Positions 43,895 through 54,099 of a DNA stretch of 64,000 nucleotides are shown in pieces. The number at the start of each line of letters is the position of its first letter. The stretch's first letter is position 1. The notes below the pieces were generated by a model. It was not told the DNA's origin and did not search any database. It was given only the letters and a program-made list of their open reading frames with translations. The position numbers were made by a program, and so were the translations under genes. Source of the stretch: Trichomonas vaginalis G3 (lineage: Eukaryota > Parabasalia > Trichomonadida > Trichomonadidae); the NCBI RefSeq assembly GCF_026262505.1, contig NC_067206.1, forward strand, positions 8,614,268 through 8,678,267. Direction: 5' to 3'.

Positions 43895-43966
43895 TCGGTC
43901 ATAGTGTAATGGTTATCATGTAAGATTGTCGTTCTTTTGATCCGGGTTCGATTCCCGGTGACCGAG
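43895..43966 (+). tRNA. tRNA-Asp (GTC)
   Basis: Reads TCGGTCATAGTGTAATGG. The acceptor TCGGTCA pairs with TGACCGA, the anticodon loop is TTGTCGT with anticodon GTC, and the T arm is CCGGG-TTCGATT-CCCGG. It is 72 bases with the discriminator G and is followed by a T-run terminator at 43967. The first pair of the anticodon stem is a U-U mismatch, otherwise the fold is standard. Confidence 0.95.
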
Positions 43967-44481
43967 TTTTTTGGTTTTTTTTCCAAATTTTCCTCAATGG
44001 AATCGTTTAGCTATTTCCGATTACAATAAGTGCTACCAATAAGTATCCGTGTAAATTAATTAGAATAAAATGGTTTTAAGGGTGCACACGAGAGGATCAT
44101 GTAAACTTCAGAATTTAGAACCTTATTTTTAGGCATTATCTTGGCTACCTATTTAGGCTCGAAAAGCAAAAAATATCAAAAAATACAACTTGACTCCATT
44201 ATGAGCCTTTCATGGAGGTAGTTTTTATCCGCTAGTATTTTCCCTTTGAATCTTTTTACAATTCGAAATCAAATTCAAAACTCAGTAGAAGAAAGGAAGA
44301 ATCGACTTACTACGGTTGTAATACGAATAAATACATATATTTAATTATTTTTATTTACATAATAATTGTTTGAAGCTCATATTCCATCAAATTTTTAAAT
44401 AAAAACATTAAAATGTTGAAAATGTTCATATATTTTAATAGGTTTTTGGCACTTTATTGAGGAATTACTACATACATCGTC
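43967..44481. other. Host intergenic DNA
   Basis: About 515 bases of AT-rich sequence between tRNA-Asp and the Mutator-type element. I see no gene or repeat. Confidence 0.6.
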
Positions 44482-44643
44482 GAACTGAACGAGTGCGGGA
44501 CAAATTTGCCAAGTGTCACTTTTTCAATAACCTTAAATTACGCTTTTCTAATTTTTTAAAAAATAACCTTAAATTATATTTGAAGAAATTATGTCTATGA
44601 TATATGTTTTATGCTAGAATCTTGGAGTTTTCATGCACTACAC

Positions 44644-45330
44644 TGTTTCGTACCGAAATGGCTAACAAAAAAGTGACAGAAAACCTTAAATTGCGCGGCA
44701 ATTTTAATTAAAAAATAAACATTAATTTTTGTGATTGATATTATGCATTTTATTTATATTATATAAGATTTAAATTTAGGGGAAAAATTGGAAAAAAAAT
44801 AAGATTGGAAGTCTTTAGGTAAGAAGGAAAGGGCAAGAGATATATAGTGTACCTATATACCTCTTGCCCTTTCATTCTAAGTAAAATGGGAGAAACTTTG
44901 TCCGCATCATAAGTTATGCGGACAAAGTTTCTCCCATTTCTAATGGGAATTGTAGGCTATGAGGCACTGATATATAATCAGTACCTCATAGCCTACAATT
45001 CCCTTTATTAGACTTCCAAACTTTGAGTTAATGTCAAGACATTAACTCAAAGTTTGGAAAACTTCACGTAAGAATCAATCGTCAAAAATCTCGATTGCAG
45101 TTATATTCATTGTGTTAAATTTGATTTATTTTGAAATTTTTATAAATTAAATTTTATATAACATAAAGCGTTATGAATTAGTATTTCCATATGAATTTTA
45201 TCTCGAAAATAGTAATTCTGTACAGTTATATTTCGGTTAAATAAATATATCTAAATAGAAAGAATCAGAAAAATCAAATTATTGGCGCCAAAAATGTCAC
45301 TTTTTTGGTGAGCCATTTCGGTATGAGATA
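44644..45330. mobile_element. Nested hairpin-chain element with 16-bp flanking direct repeat
   Basis: A 687-bp element with imperfect inverted ends sharing TACCGAAATGGCT and AAAAAAGTGACA. It is flanked by the perfect 16-bp direct repeat TTTTCATGCACTACAC (44628-44643 and 45331-45346). It lies inside the Mutator-type element and contains a run of four long hairpins. No coding capacity. Confidence 0.75.
44827..45060. repeat. Chain of four long hairpins
   Basis: Consecutive inverted repeats with stems of about 17-24 bp: GAAAGGGCAAGAG (44827-44874), AAATGGGAGAAACTTTGTCC (44885-44940), GGGAATTGTAGGCTATGAGG (44944-45003) and TTCCAAACTTTGAGTTAATG (45015-45060). The stems are unrelated to each other and to those at 12744-13461, yet the architecture is the same. 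Confidence 0.9.
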
Positions 45331-45598
45331 TTTTCATGCACTACACAAGAGCTCCAAGGTTCCAAGAGTGAATGCTCAATAGCAATTATAGAGATGTACC
45401 TTTTCAAAATGACTTTTACTGATTAAATTTAATCAATAGAAGACATTTTGAAAAGGTACCTCTACAATTAGATATACAAGAGATTCAAAGCTTCATTTCA
45501 GATAGATTTGAAACTTTGAAACTCTTGGTAGATTTTGAGTGAATGCTGACAATCATCTTTGAGAAGGTTTTCTTTAAGAAAACCTTCTTAAAGAGGTT

Positions 45599-45906
45599 TC
45601 TCAGGAGCCCTGAGGCTCCCTTTCGTAATGATTGGGAGCCTTGGGGCTCCTGAGACGAAGAATGGCTTCGCCGAATCTTTGATCAGCAGAGGCCAAATGA
45701 AAAAGCCTCTGCTGATGGATTCTCAGGAGCCCTGAGGTTCCCTTTCGTAATGATTGGGAGCCTTGGGGCTCCTGAGACGAAGAATGGCTTCGCCGAATCT
45801 TTGATCAGCAGAGGCCAAATGAAAAGGCCTCTGCTGATGGATTCTCAGGAGCCCTGAGGCTCCCTTTCGTAATGATTGGGAGCCTTGGGGCTCCTGCAGC
45901 AGAGTA
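45599..45906 (+). repeat. 122-bp tandem repeats with internal hairpins
   Basis: Two and a half units (anchors at 45601, 45723 and 45845). Each contains GGAGCCCTGAGGCTCC-type and AGCAGAGGCC...GGCCTCTGCT-type stem-loops. It is GC-rich relative to the surroundings. The 65-codon minus frame here is an artefact. Confidence 0.92.
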
Positions 45907-45975
45907 TCGCTCCGCTCCATTAATTTTTTTAAAAAAAGTGCCGTGTGGCAAATTTGTCCTGTTCCCGAACTGAAC

Positions 45976-46899
45976 TTGATATTTTGAAATTTAAATTATT
46001 TATCAAAATTAAAATTTAACTTGAAATTTATAATTATTTAGTCATATTTTGCATAATTCTAAGTAGATTTTGTAAAAAATCAAGAAAGAAAAATTTTAAT
46101 GGAGGCTTCCGACCAGATAACGCTTTCAATTTTTTGTGATGTTTACAAAAAAGTGAGATTCGTTAAGCGTTTTTCTCGTTGAATATTGAGTTTTCCGAAT
46201 TTTAAGTTATTCATAAAGCACCTCTATATTATCCCCTATCTATCGATATGATTATTTTTGAAAAAGCTTGCTATGAATTCGGAAATGATTTTTTTCGAAA
46301 AAAATCGAAATTTTCTAGGCTTTTTCTGAGAAGTTTTTTTAGGCCGTTATATCGAAAAATTATTTTTTTGATGAATGATATAGGTAGAATACTATTCCAA
46401 AATTATATTTATTATAATTTTGGTCGATAAAAATAAGCGGATTCAAAACTGGCAAAAAGGGCTTCGGCAATTTGTGGACGATTCCGAACTGCCTCTTTTT
46501 TGAATTTTAATAAGAAAAATAGATTCATCACTATGTATAGATATTAAAAAACTTGGTTTTAGATTCATCGTTTTTTGTAGTCACGTTTTTATTGAATATC
46601 TTATATTTTTTTTATACATATATAAATATTTGGAGTATTTAAAACATATTTAGTTACTTTTTTTTCTAAGCCCTTTTCAAATATTGAAAAAGAACAAAAA
46701 CATTTTTCTTTGAATGATGGTAACACTATTCACAGTGAAAAAGCTTGGTTGTAAAGATGGAACAATGATTACAATTATCAGACCATCTAGTATTTTCAAA
46801 TCACCACTAAATATATAAGTACTTTTGCGGAGATTTCTAGAGCTGAAATCTCAGTTCCAGATGGCGCGATTCCATAAGAATTCATTTATAGTAGATTAT
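45976..46899. other. Intergenic DNA without recognised features
   Basis: AT-rich sequence between the Mutator-type element and the transposase-like remnant. Short open frames (such as 46248-46430) have AT-driven composition and no support as genes. Confidence 0.5.
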
Positions 46900-47655
46900 A
46901 TAATTTTAATAACAATGAGAGTACTTCTTCTCTGCAAATGTGTCAATGCACTTTCAATTCTAGTAAAGAATGCACAAAAATGCAAAATGACGAAATGATA
47001 TGTCAACAAACGTGCGAACCGATACAAGATGATTATGAAACCGCGCGAAGAATTAGAGGAAGAAGAGATTTTTGAAGAAGAAGAAGATCTTGAGAATGAA
47101 GGCGAGAAAGAGAAAGAAAAGTCAAAAACATTCCATGAAAAGTATACAGATCAAGAATTAGACAAGCATTTGTTCAATTGCTACATTCACGGAATAGGAA
47201 TCCAAAAATATTTCGACATATTAACATATGCAGGAGTGAAAGTACCATCTGTTGATACATTGAATAAGAGACAAGCTGCTCTCGGTCCTTCACTTGAAGA
47301 ATTTTGTTTAAATCGCATACAAAAATACATAACTGATGATATGAAAGCAGCTTATGACTGTGCTTGGACTGGAAGAAGAAATGCTTTTTCATCTTTTTCA
47401 AGTTTGGCAAATATTGTACTTAAGGATACCCTTACGTGTCAGATTTTTTGCGCATACGAAGAAGTCATGCTAGACATGAGCTATAAACCTGAAATTTTAG
47501 CAACATATTTAAAACTTTTTAAACTACAATACACTTTAATATTCAAGAACAAAAATATTCTTTTTAGAAATTACATAATTATTTTATGTGAAATCTATAT
47601 AAAAACATATTTTGCGAGCGTAACTTTTTTCTTTATAAGCACCTTATATGACTGA
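46900..47655 (+). pseudogene. Decayed DNA-transposase-like gene
   Basis: The open part (ATG at 47029) encodes an acidic N-terminus, then a domain with DTLNKRQAALGPSLEEF and DMKAAYDCAWTGRRNAFSSF. The D..W..RRNA pattern is reminiscent of the first catalytic aspartate block of several cut-and-paste DDE transposases. Upstream, a Cys-rich stretch reads in another frame (about 46915-47055), suggesting one frameshift. The rest of a catalytic core is missing: the 3' part runs into the inverted-repeat element at 47611. The superfamily is not assigned, and a non-transposase origin remains possible. Confidence 0.4.
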
Positions 47656-47846
47656 TAAACTGTGAAGGCACATAATTGTTAATTCATAGAGTTGATATGT
47701 TTCCAAAATTGAGAGGAAATTTGAAAATTGAATACCCTTTCAATTCAATTTTCAAAAGATATCAGCTCCTTCAATAATTGAAGGACGATTTTGATCATTT
47801 GCTCTTAAAACAAGTATGCCATGGAGAAAAAAGTTACGCTCGCAAA
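47611..47846. mobile_element. Small inverted-repeat element (MITE-like, about 236 bp)
   Basis: Near-perfect inverted ends of about 20 bases, GCGAGCGTAACTTTTTTCT at 47614-47632 and its inverse at 47826-47844. A second, shorter inverted pair (TTGAAAATTGAA) lies near its middle. No clear target duplication is visible. It forms the 3' end of the transposase-like frame. Confidence 0.7.
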
Positions 47847-49760
47847 TCTGAAATATAACTATCATATAAAAAAATTAAATTTCTAATTTTTTACTCTATA
47901 GATATTATTGGCCACTTGTGTAATGCATAAAAGTTTATGTCATATGCATACATTTGGAAGTATGGGAGACGAGGGAAATTACTTCTATGAGGCACTAGGA
48001 TTTTTTAAAAATTTCTCTATCGGACTCACCATTCAATTTCTCGAAAATTAAAAAAAATCAATAATAGCTAAAATGTATTATGCATAACAAATTTTTAATG
48101 TTACACGGTATTTTTTGAACTTCATGACATGAATTTTCTTTATATTATTTTTTTTTTTTGGATTTTCTATGATTTATGCGATAGGCTGGAACAACATTGT
48201 AAGTGCAATGATATCATTTATAGAGAAATCTAAAACTTCAGCATTCAGAACTCGCAACCACAAAAATATTCATTTGCTAAGTAAGTAAAGTTGATTAAGT
48301 TCGACACTTAGCTTTTATACGTAAAACCAAGTGTGTATTGTTATTTCTTGTTAAATTATTGAGAAAAAAATAAATTGTAAGAGAAACGATACTGATTATT
48401 GAAATAATATTGAGGGTAGCTGCAGATTTCTTCATTAACATGCCGGAAATTTGTTAATCTTGGTTTTCTATCATAAAATCTGTCGAAGAATCTAAAAACG
48501 GAGATATGAAATAGAGATCATGTAAATCTAGAGTATCCTGTCAGAAAAATAGACTAAGCATGTAACCCTTTTTTGGTCATAAACACTTTTTACCACTTAG
48601 TCATACAGATGATCATTAAATTTAAACGAGCACTTTTTGTCAGAATTTATTCTTTTACAAAGACAGAAGATTTTAGTATTATTTAATATTAGTGCTGTAG
48701 CAAAATTCAAAAAACGGTGAAAATTCAGTGAATTTTTGAATTCACATTTTTTTCGACATTTTTCTTGATATATCCATGCACATTAAGAACACAGCTTTGA
48801 TACGCTTAAAAAAGCATATTTCATATGAAATTGTTAAAGAAATAAACAATTTATATAAAAATTGCACTTATGGGCAGTTTAGATATATAATTTATATATA
48901 ACATATATACAAATCCATAGACAAAGTGCAATAACTACAATGTTGTAGAAAATTACAGCAGAAATACTGACTTTTTGAAGGATAATAAGAATTCTTCTAA
49001 ATGTTGTATTTTTATAATTTGATTGATTTTTTTACTATTTCATTAATCTTTTATGAATAATAATTATTTTTAATATATGTGCTATTAAAATTTCAAATTT
49101 TGACTAATATATCTAAGTTATCTGAACGAAACATTTAGAAAATATCATACTTACATTGAAATAGCAAGTAGAGCATATTAATAGCAAGTTTCTTGGCTTT
49201 ATATCTATCATATATTGTTGTTTGATCAAACAAAATTCACTCTATTATATGGTGTCAATTAATTAAAACAATTTTTAATAGTTATTTATTTAGTGCGAAT
49301 AAGTGCAAACTCATAAATGAATAACTTAATAGTAGAAGAAAGAATTATCTGATATAAATCTCACATTTTGTCCATCAGAAATACTTTAATTGCATACGCA
49401 TAACTATTAGTAATACGTCTGGAGTGTCAATTAATAACAATCCCACAACAAGTAAAATTCAGATTTTTATTAAACTTATTTTTTCCTAAAAGTTTTCTCA
49501 AATTACTATATATACATATGTGGATAAAATAATAGTAATATTGTAAAAAATTAGATAATTTTTTTTATTTGAGAACCTCTCAAAAGTTCATTCAATTTAT
49601 CAATTGTTTCAGTTTGATGTATATTCATTTCTGGAGCCTAAAACTTTAGCAATCATGACAATATCATATTCTCTTTCTAACTACGCAATGTAAGGGTATC
49701 CTTAATAAAATTTGTGGTTTTCGAATTGTAACAAAATATAAAAAGTTAGTATACATATCT
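47847..49760. other. AT-rich DNA without recognised genes
   Basis: About 1.9 kb of very AT-rich sequence. No long open frame, RNA gene or tandem repeat is seen. A short inverse match (TTAAGGATACCCTTAC) links 47421-47436 with 49688-49705, which may be a remnant of the same decayed transposon on the other strand. Confidence 0.5.
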
Positions 49761-50002
49761 TCAGTACTGTGGCACTGCGCGCCATCTTACCGAAGATATG
49801 TCAATCTGGCACTTTACAAAACCACTAACGTATATTTTACATCACAGATGCAATATTTCTAATAACCTTAAACTATTTCTGCCACGTAAAGTATTTATCA
49901 CATAAACCACCTCATCTCACCTCTCTGTACGTTATATATTGTGCGCAGGTCATTGCCCATGGCAACTCCCCACGACACAATGCACGTGCATGAAAAAATA
50001 AA

Positions 50003-50062
50003 CGTTCTCACTACCGTTCTCACTAACGTACACACTAACGTTCACACTAACGTTCTCACTTA
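50003..50062. repeat. 12-bp minisatellite
   Basis: Copies of ACGTTCTCACTA with small variations, between the end of the element and the first terminal-repeat gene. Related copies occur at 50470-50545 and, inverted, at 63116-63193. Confidence 0.8.
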
Positions 50063-50367
50063 CAAAAGTATTGCAACTCCTCCCATTGCTGTGCTTCACA
50101 TAACAACTCATAATCTTCTGACTCACTTTCTTCTTCATATAGGTCAAAGTCACTGTCAAAATAAATGTTAGTAAGTTTTGACAAAGCTAATGAAACACGC
50201 TTACCGTTTGTATCATATGCTTGTATAAACTTTCCATTATGTTTACTATCATAAACGCTCAAACTAACTTTACCCTTTCTCCCTCGTATCTGATAGAATG
50301 TATTTTCACGAGGAAAGTTAGTATGGTTAAGTTGTGTACGAAGGCACTGCGTTCCTCCATACACCAC
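50056..50367 (-). CDS. Maverick-2 terminal-repeat protein A (103 aa)
   Basis: An open frame starting MVYGGTQCLRTQLNHTNFPR. It is a relative of the next gene: both have a (F/Y)(F/Y)QI core, then a VSLSVYD/DFSLTVYK strand, a KPYDDEGK/QAYDTNGK turn, and an acidic tail. No outside family is recognised. Only its first codons are repeated at 63288-63345 on the other side of the element. Confidence 0.5.
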   Translation of the reverse strand: MVYGGTQCLRTQLNHTNFPRENTFYQIRGRKGKVSLSVYDSKHNGKFIQAYDTNGKRVSLALSKLTNIYFDSDFDLYEEESESEDYELLCEAQQWEELQYFCK

Positions 50368-50538
50368 TTAGCGGTTTTGACACTTTACAAAACCATTAAC
50401 GTATATTTTACAACACGAACGCAAAAACTAACTTAATCTTAAATATTTACAAAGCCGCCAACCACTTCACTAACGAACTCACTAATGTAAAAATAAACGT
50501 TCTCACTATCGTTCTCACTAACGACTTCACTAATGTTC

Positions 50539-50823
50539 TCATAAATTTTCCTCAATATCTTCATCATCAGTGTTAACCCTATTGTAGTCATACTTGAAGC
50601 CATAAACTTTCTCTAACTTCTTAACGTACAATTTACATAACTTACCTTCGTCATCGTATGGTTTAATGATATAACTATTTCTATCTTTATACACAGTCAA
50701 TGAAAAGTCAACTGGTCTCGGATGTATTTGAAAGAACATGTTATGCTCAGGAAGGAAGAATAAATGTTTAAATGTATGTTTGTTATATGTTTTGATTTGT
50801 ATGAGTTGCTTTTGTTCTGTCAT
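50539..50823 (-). CDS. Maverick-2 terminal-repeat protein B (94 aa), left copy
   Basis: An open frame starting MTEQKQLIQIKTYNKHTFKH; the protein is identical to that at 62831-63115. It is beta-rich with an acidic C-terminus (DDEDIEENL) and similar to its neighbour at 50056-50367. Complete identity of the two copies suggests recent homogenisation between terminal repeats. Function unknown. The start is in the GTAAATG context. Confidence 0.6.
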   Translation of the reverse strand: MTEQKQLIQIKTYNKHTFKHLFFLPEHNMFFQIHPRPVDFSLTVYKDRNSYIIKPYDDEGKLCKLYVKKLEKVYGFKYDYNRVNTDDEDIEENL

Positions 50824-50880
50824 TTACATCCAAATAAAATAAAAAATAAACTTAAAAATAAACTTAAAAATAAACGTTGT

Positions 50881-50949
50881 CAGAGGTGAAAAAATAAATT
50901 TAGGTGAAGTGGTGAGATCTCACCTGTTTTTTCACCTCTTTTTTCACCC
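50881..50949. repeat. Intergenic GGTGAGATCTCACC repeat
   Basis: A perfect 14-bp palindrome followed by T-runs and further CACC boxes. Copies also occur at 60171-60245, 61612-61685, 62703-62770 and 63491-63541, always between genes. Confidence 0.75.
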
Positions 50950-50964
50950 GTTGAATTCATTACT

Positions 50965-51210
50965 TTATAACTCTCTTCCTTTCTCCAACTCTTCTAACTT
51001 CTTCTTAAGTTCAGCAATGTTGGACTCATGAAGTTTAATCTTTCTCAAAATTCCTTCTTTATCTAATGGTTGCTTTATCTTTCTAAACTGAACTCTACCA
51101 TCCTTCATAGTATGAATGTAAAAACCTTCTGGAATAGTTCCTGATTTAATGTATTCTACCAAAAACTTTTGTTTCATTGCTTCAGTGACTTTAGTCGTCA
51201 TTTCAATCAA
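50965..51210 (-). CDS. Maverick-2 small protein (81 aa)
   Basis: Starts MIEMTTKVTEAMKQKFLVEY. The middle has PEGFYIHTMKDGRVQFRKIK and PL, which parallels PFYYVSQSKDGKIYVRKRK in the protein at 53341-53774, so the two are probably paralogues. The C-terminus is a lysine/glutamate coiled coil. Function unknown. Confidence 0.55.
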   Translation of the reverse strand: MIEMTTKVTEAMKQKFLVEYIKSGTIPEGFYIHTMKDGRVQFRKIKQPLDKEGILRKIKLHESNIAELKKKLEELEKGREL

Positions 51211-51240
51211 ATAAAAATTTTAATATTAAATAAAAATAAC

Positions 51241-51708
51241 GTTATTTTTTCAGTAAGGAAACGCAGGAGTTTTACGATTTATTTGAGGCGTGGGTTCTGG
51301 TTTAAATGTTGGAGTCGGTTTAGGAGTTGACTTTGAACAGGAGTTTGTACTTCCATAGGTTCAGGAGTTATTGAAGGTTTTGCTTGTGAAGGCGTTGGTT
51401 TTGGCGAATGTGTTGGAGTTTGTTTAACTTCAGCTACTTCAGTATTATTTAATAACATTTGCTTTATTTCTTTTCAACATCATAACTGCTCCTGCTGTAG
51501 CTAGCAAACCTAGTGGGAGACCATATCTTATATAAGGACTTGACCAAATGCTATTTTTGACAGGAGCTGGTGGAACACCTAACCTTGGTGAAACTGCTCT
51601 TTGCCATTGTGGCAGCTCGTAAGAAATATTCAATAGGTGCTCCATAATCGTTTGGTAAAGTTTGTTTCATAGATGGTGAAGGTTCGCGAGAGCTTGATGA
51701 AGAACTCA
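51241..51708 (-). pseudogene. Maverick-2 small virion-like gene, broken
   Basis: A minus-strand coding region with a Ser-rich start, a hydrophobic segment (RYGLPLGLLATAGAVMML) and a Pro/Thr-rich end. One predicted membrane or membrane-active helix flanked by proline-rich sequence suggests a minor virion protein. About two breaks. Confidence 0.45.
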
Positions 51709-51772
51709 TTTATAAGCTTTAAAAATAAACGTTCATCCTTTATTCCTCACTGTCGTCCGTGCTAAGTTATAG

Positions 51773-53313
51773 TCATCTAATCTTATTATGGGATGCCATT
51801 AGCACGCACTGAATGGCAAAGCAACAATCCCTCATAAATCCAATAAGTGGCTTTGGTACGTTTTCAGTTGCTAGTTCAATAGGTCCTTTAACAGACAATT
51901 TGTATGTTATTGGAGCAGTAGATGTTTGACCTTGTTGGAAGCAAAAGTCCACTTCTGTTGGAAAACCACATAAAGAAATGTGTGTTGTCATAGCTATCCC
52001 ATTTATGTTCCACACTACATCATCCACCAATGACCTCATAACATCTTCATTAAATCCTATCATATCATTGTTTGTATTGCAAGCGTTCGCAACCATTTCA
52101 TAAAATACAGGTCCATATGATTTTTCAGGTTCTGCAGGCATATTTCCATAAGCTCGCCATGGAAAGCTGAAGATATTTAAACTTAGGGTTCTCAAAATTA
52201 ACATAATAGTTGTCTTTCTTTCTAAATAGTGGCCCCAAATACTTTTAACATTAATAGGTATAAGCTGCTGTAAATGTTGCACTTGAACTATCTGTATTCT
52301 TTGAGAATGAACCGTCCATAGGAATCCAATCCATAACTTTAACAGGAAAACATAAAGCCTCGTTTGTATAATGTTCTACAAGTTCTGTATAAATGTTAGG
52401 GTCTAAAGAGAATGACTTTGGATGAATGAAACATTCATTAAAAATCCATCTTTGTTCGAAATAGTTGCTGGGTTACAGTTGTAATAGTAACTGTTCCACT
52501 AGCTTCTACTGCCTTCGTTATCATAGTGAATGGTTCATTCCATGGAACAAATTTATTTGTCGGTGGATTTGAATCTGAAGCAAATGCAACTTTAAGAGTT
52601 GGATTGAAAGCAATGATATCATTTACAGATATAGATGTGCATTGTAAGGCGTCGCTACTGAACTTTACTTTAAGCTGAATGTTTCCTGCAAAAGCTGGAA
52701 TAAATCTTATAGCTTCTAATGGTAAAAACTTTCTAACAGGAATTCTTAAACGAAGCTTAAAATCAAATGATTTTCCTGCTGTAATTGGACCACTAACAAT
52801 TTGTCCTGTTCTGCATGTTCCCGAATGACTCCATACATCTTCATGTCGAGTCTTTGAGAAAACATCTACTTTCTTTATTTGTTCGGTAGTTTGTGAGTTT
52901 GAAGTTATATATGCTTCTTCTCTTGCGTTGTCTTGAGAATATACGATACGACCATTTGCAAGGATTTGATATCCAGCAACTGCATAGAAAGCGTCATCGA
53001 AACCAATCCAAAATCCTGGTGGGTTTGTTTTATTGGAACCTGAACCAATTTCTTTATCTACAATAAATTGACCTTCCATTTTATACGTAATGAATGTATT
53101 GTAAAGGTCCAACATATTTTCACCAGGAGGTGAGAGATTGAATGTTACCCATGTGTTATCTTTAGCAGTTCCAGGTTGTGATGGAATCTTTGCGTCAGAA
53201 TATTTTCTATTAGTGTCACCAATTTGAACTGCATTGTCTATGATATCGAAATATGAGCGAATCTGATGAATATGCTCTGCTGGAGTAAATTCGTTTAGCT
53301 GTTCGTTCTGCAT
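51773..53313 (-). pseudogene. Maverick-2 major capsid protein, broken
   Basis: A minus-strand region of about 510 codons. The N-terminal part (291 codons open) has the beta-rich pattern of a double-jelly-roll capsid, including LRLRIPVRKFLPLEAIRFIP and NIQLKVKFSSDAL, like those of Mavericks and related viruses. The downstream part ends GFMRDCCFAIQCVLMASHNK. The gene has about two breaks. It bears no obvious similarity to the Maverick-1 candidate capsid, supporting two families. Confidence 0.65.
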
Positions 53314-53340
53314 GTATTTACTTCAGATAAAAATATCTAT

Positions 53341-53774
53341 TTACTTCATTATTCTCACTCTTCTTCTTGGTATTCGTGGTGGAAGTTGTTTCTTGACATT
53401 TTCAATGAACTGTACATTCTCTTTTGTCTCAACTTCTTTCACTGGCGGGTCAGGGTTCTTTGACTCGGTTTGTTTTTCAATGAAATTCACGAACTTTGCA
53501 ATAAGCTCTTGGTTCGTTATTGAAAGTACATCTGGCTTCTTTTCTTCTTGTTCTTTGGTGGCTCAGTTTGAACAGAAGGTTTTATATGGGCTTCGTGGAC
53601 TTCACCCTTGCCATGCACCTTAATGTTGTCGCTCTCTGCATTCGCTAATGGTACCTTTCTTTTTCTTACGTATATTTTACCATCTTTACTCTGACTTACG
53701 TAATAGAAAGGATGTTGTATTCCTCTTGCGTCATTTAATATAATAGACTCTCGCTCTGATTTTGACAAGCTCAT
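53341..53774 (-). pseudogene. Maverick-2 small basic protein gene
   Basis: Starts MSLSKSERESIILNDARGIQ. The first 60 residues resemble the protein at 50965-51210 (KDGKIYVRKRKVPL). The remainder is charged and ends in an arginine-rich stretch (PPRIPRRR). About one break. Possibly a DNA-binding virion protein; inference only. Confidence 0.45.
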
Positions 53775-53819
53775 TTTACATCGGTTAAAGTTTTAATTTA
53801 GTTTTTTATCTACAGTCAA

Positions 53820-54075
53820 ATGACTCAGACAAGTCATATGGACAAGACCCAAGGGGTCATAGATGTTGAAGCATTGAAGACAGAAATTCGTGAACAAATT
53901 TTATCCGAACTGAAGGAACAAAAACAGACAAACAAAGCCAGAGAGACCAAAGAGAAAACTTAGTGAAAAACAACTAGCTGCATTAGCTGCTGGAAGACAG
54001 AAGAACCCACGTTTGCTGGCGAAAAAAGCTAGAGAAGAAGCAAAAGCTAAAGAAGCTGAAGCAAAGAAAGAGTAA
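53820..54075 (+). pseudogene. Maverick-2 small lysine-rich gene, broken
   Basis: A short plus-strand coding region starting MTQTSHMDKTQGVIDVEALK and ending in a Lys/Ala/Glu-rich helix. It carries a 13-bp palindrome near its start (53846-53858). About one break. Possible nucleic-acid-binding core protein. Confidence 0.4.
53846..53858. repeat. 13-bp palindrome near gene start
   Basis: GACCCAAGGGGTC, a perfect 5-3-5 stem-loop, preceded by a looser one (TGACTCAGACAAGTCA at 53821-53836). Confidence 0.75.
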
Positions 54076-54099
54076 ATGGTTTATTTTTATCCGAATTAA

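Larger units (their letters stand above)
44491..45966. mobile_element. Mutator-type non-autonomous element (1.48 kb)
   Basis: The left end begins GAGTGCGGGACAAATTTGCC and continues to GTGTCACTTTTT; the right end is an imperfect inverse. The 9-bp direct repeat GAACTGAAC flanks it (44482-44490 and 45967-45975). No transposase is encoded. The termini match the element at 12023-14183 closely enough to share a transposase. The interior holds a nested element (44644-45330) and a 122-bp tandem array (45599-45906). Confidence 0.87.
50320..50960 (-). repeat. Maverick-2 left terminal-repeat segment
   Basis: Matches 62700-63345 in inverted orientation, including the whole 94-residue gene and the minisatellite. 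The match ends abruptly at about 50325, corresponding to 63345. Confidence 0.88.

Noticed and set aside
45723-45920. 65-codon minus frame in the 122-bp repeats
   Set aside because: It repeats with the tandem unit and comes from stem-loop sequence.
49988-50062. Trichomonas intron 3' signal, because ACTAAC occurs repeatedly
   Set aside because: The copies are part of the minisatellite, lack the following ACACAG, and no matching 5' splice site is nearby.
49941-50171. Frames across the 12-bp minisatellite
   Set aside because: The unit length is divisible by three, so repeats stay open; the peptide is a simple repeat.
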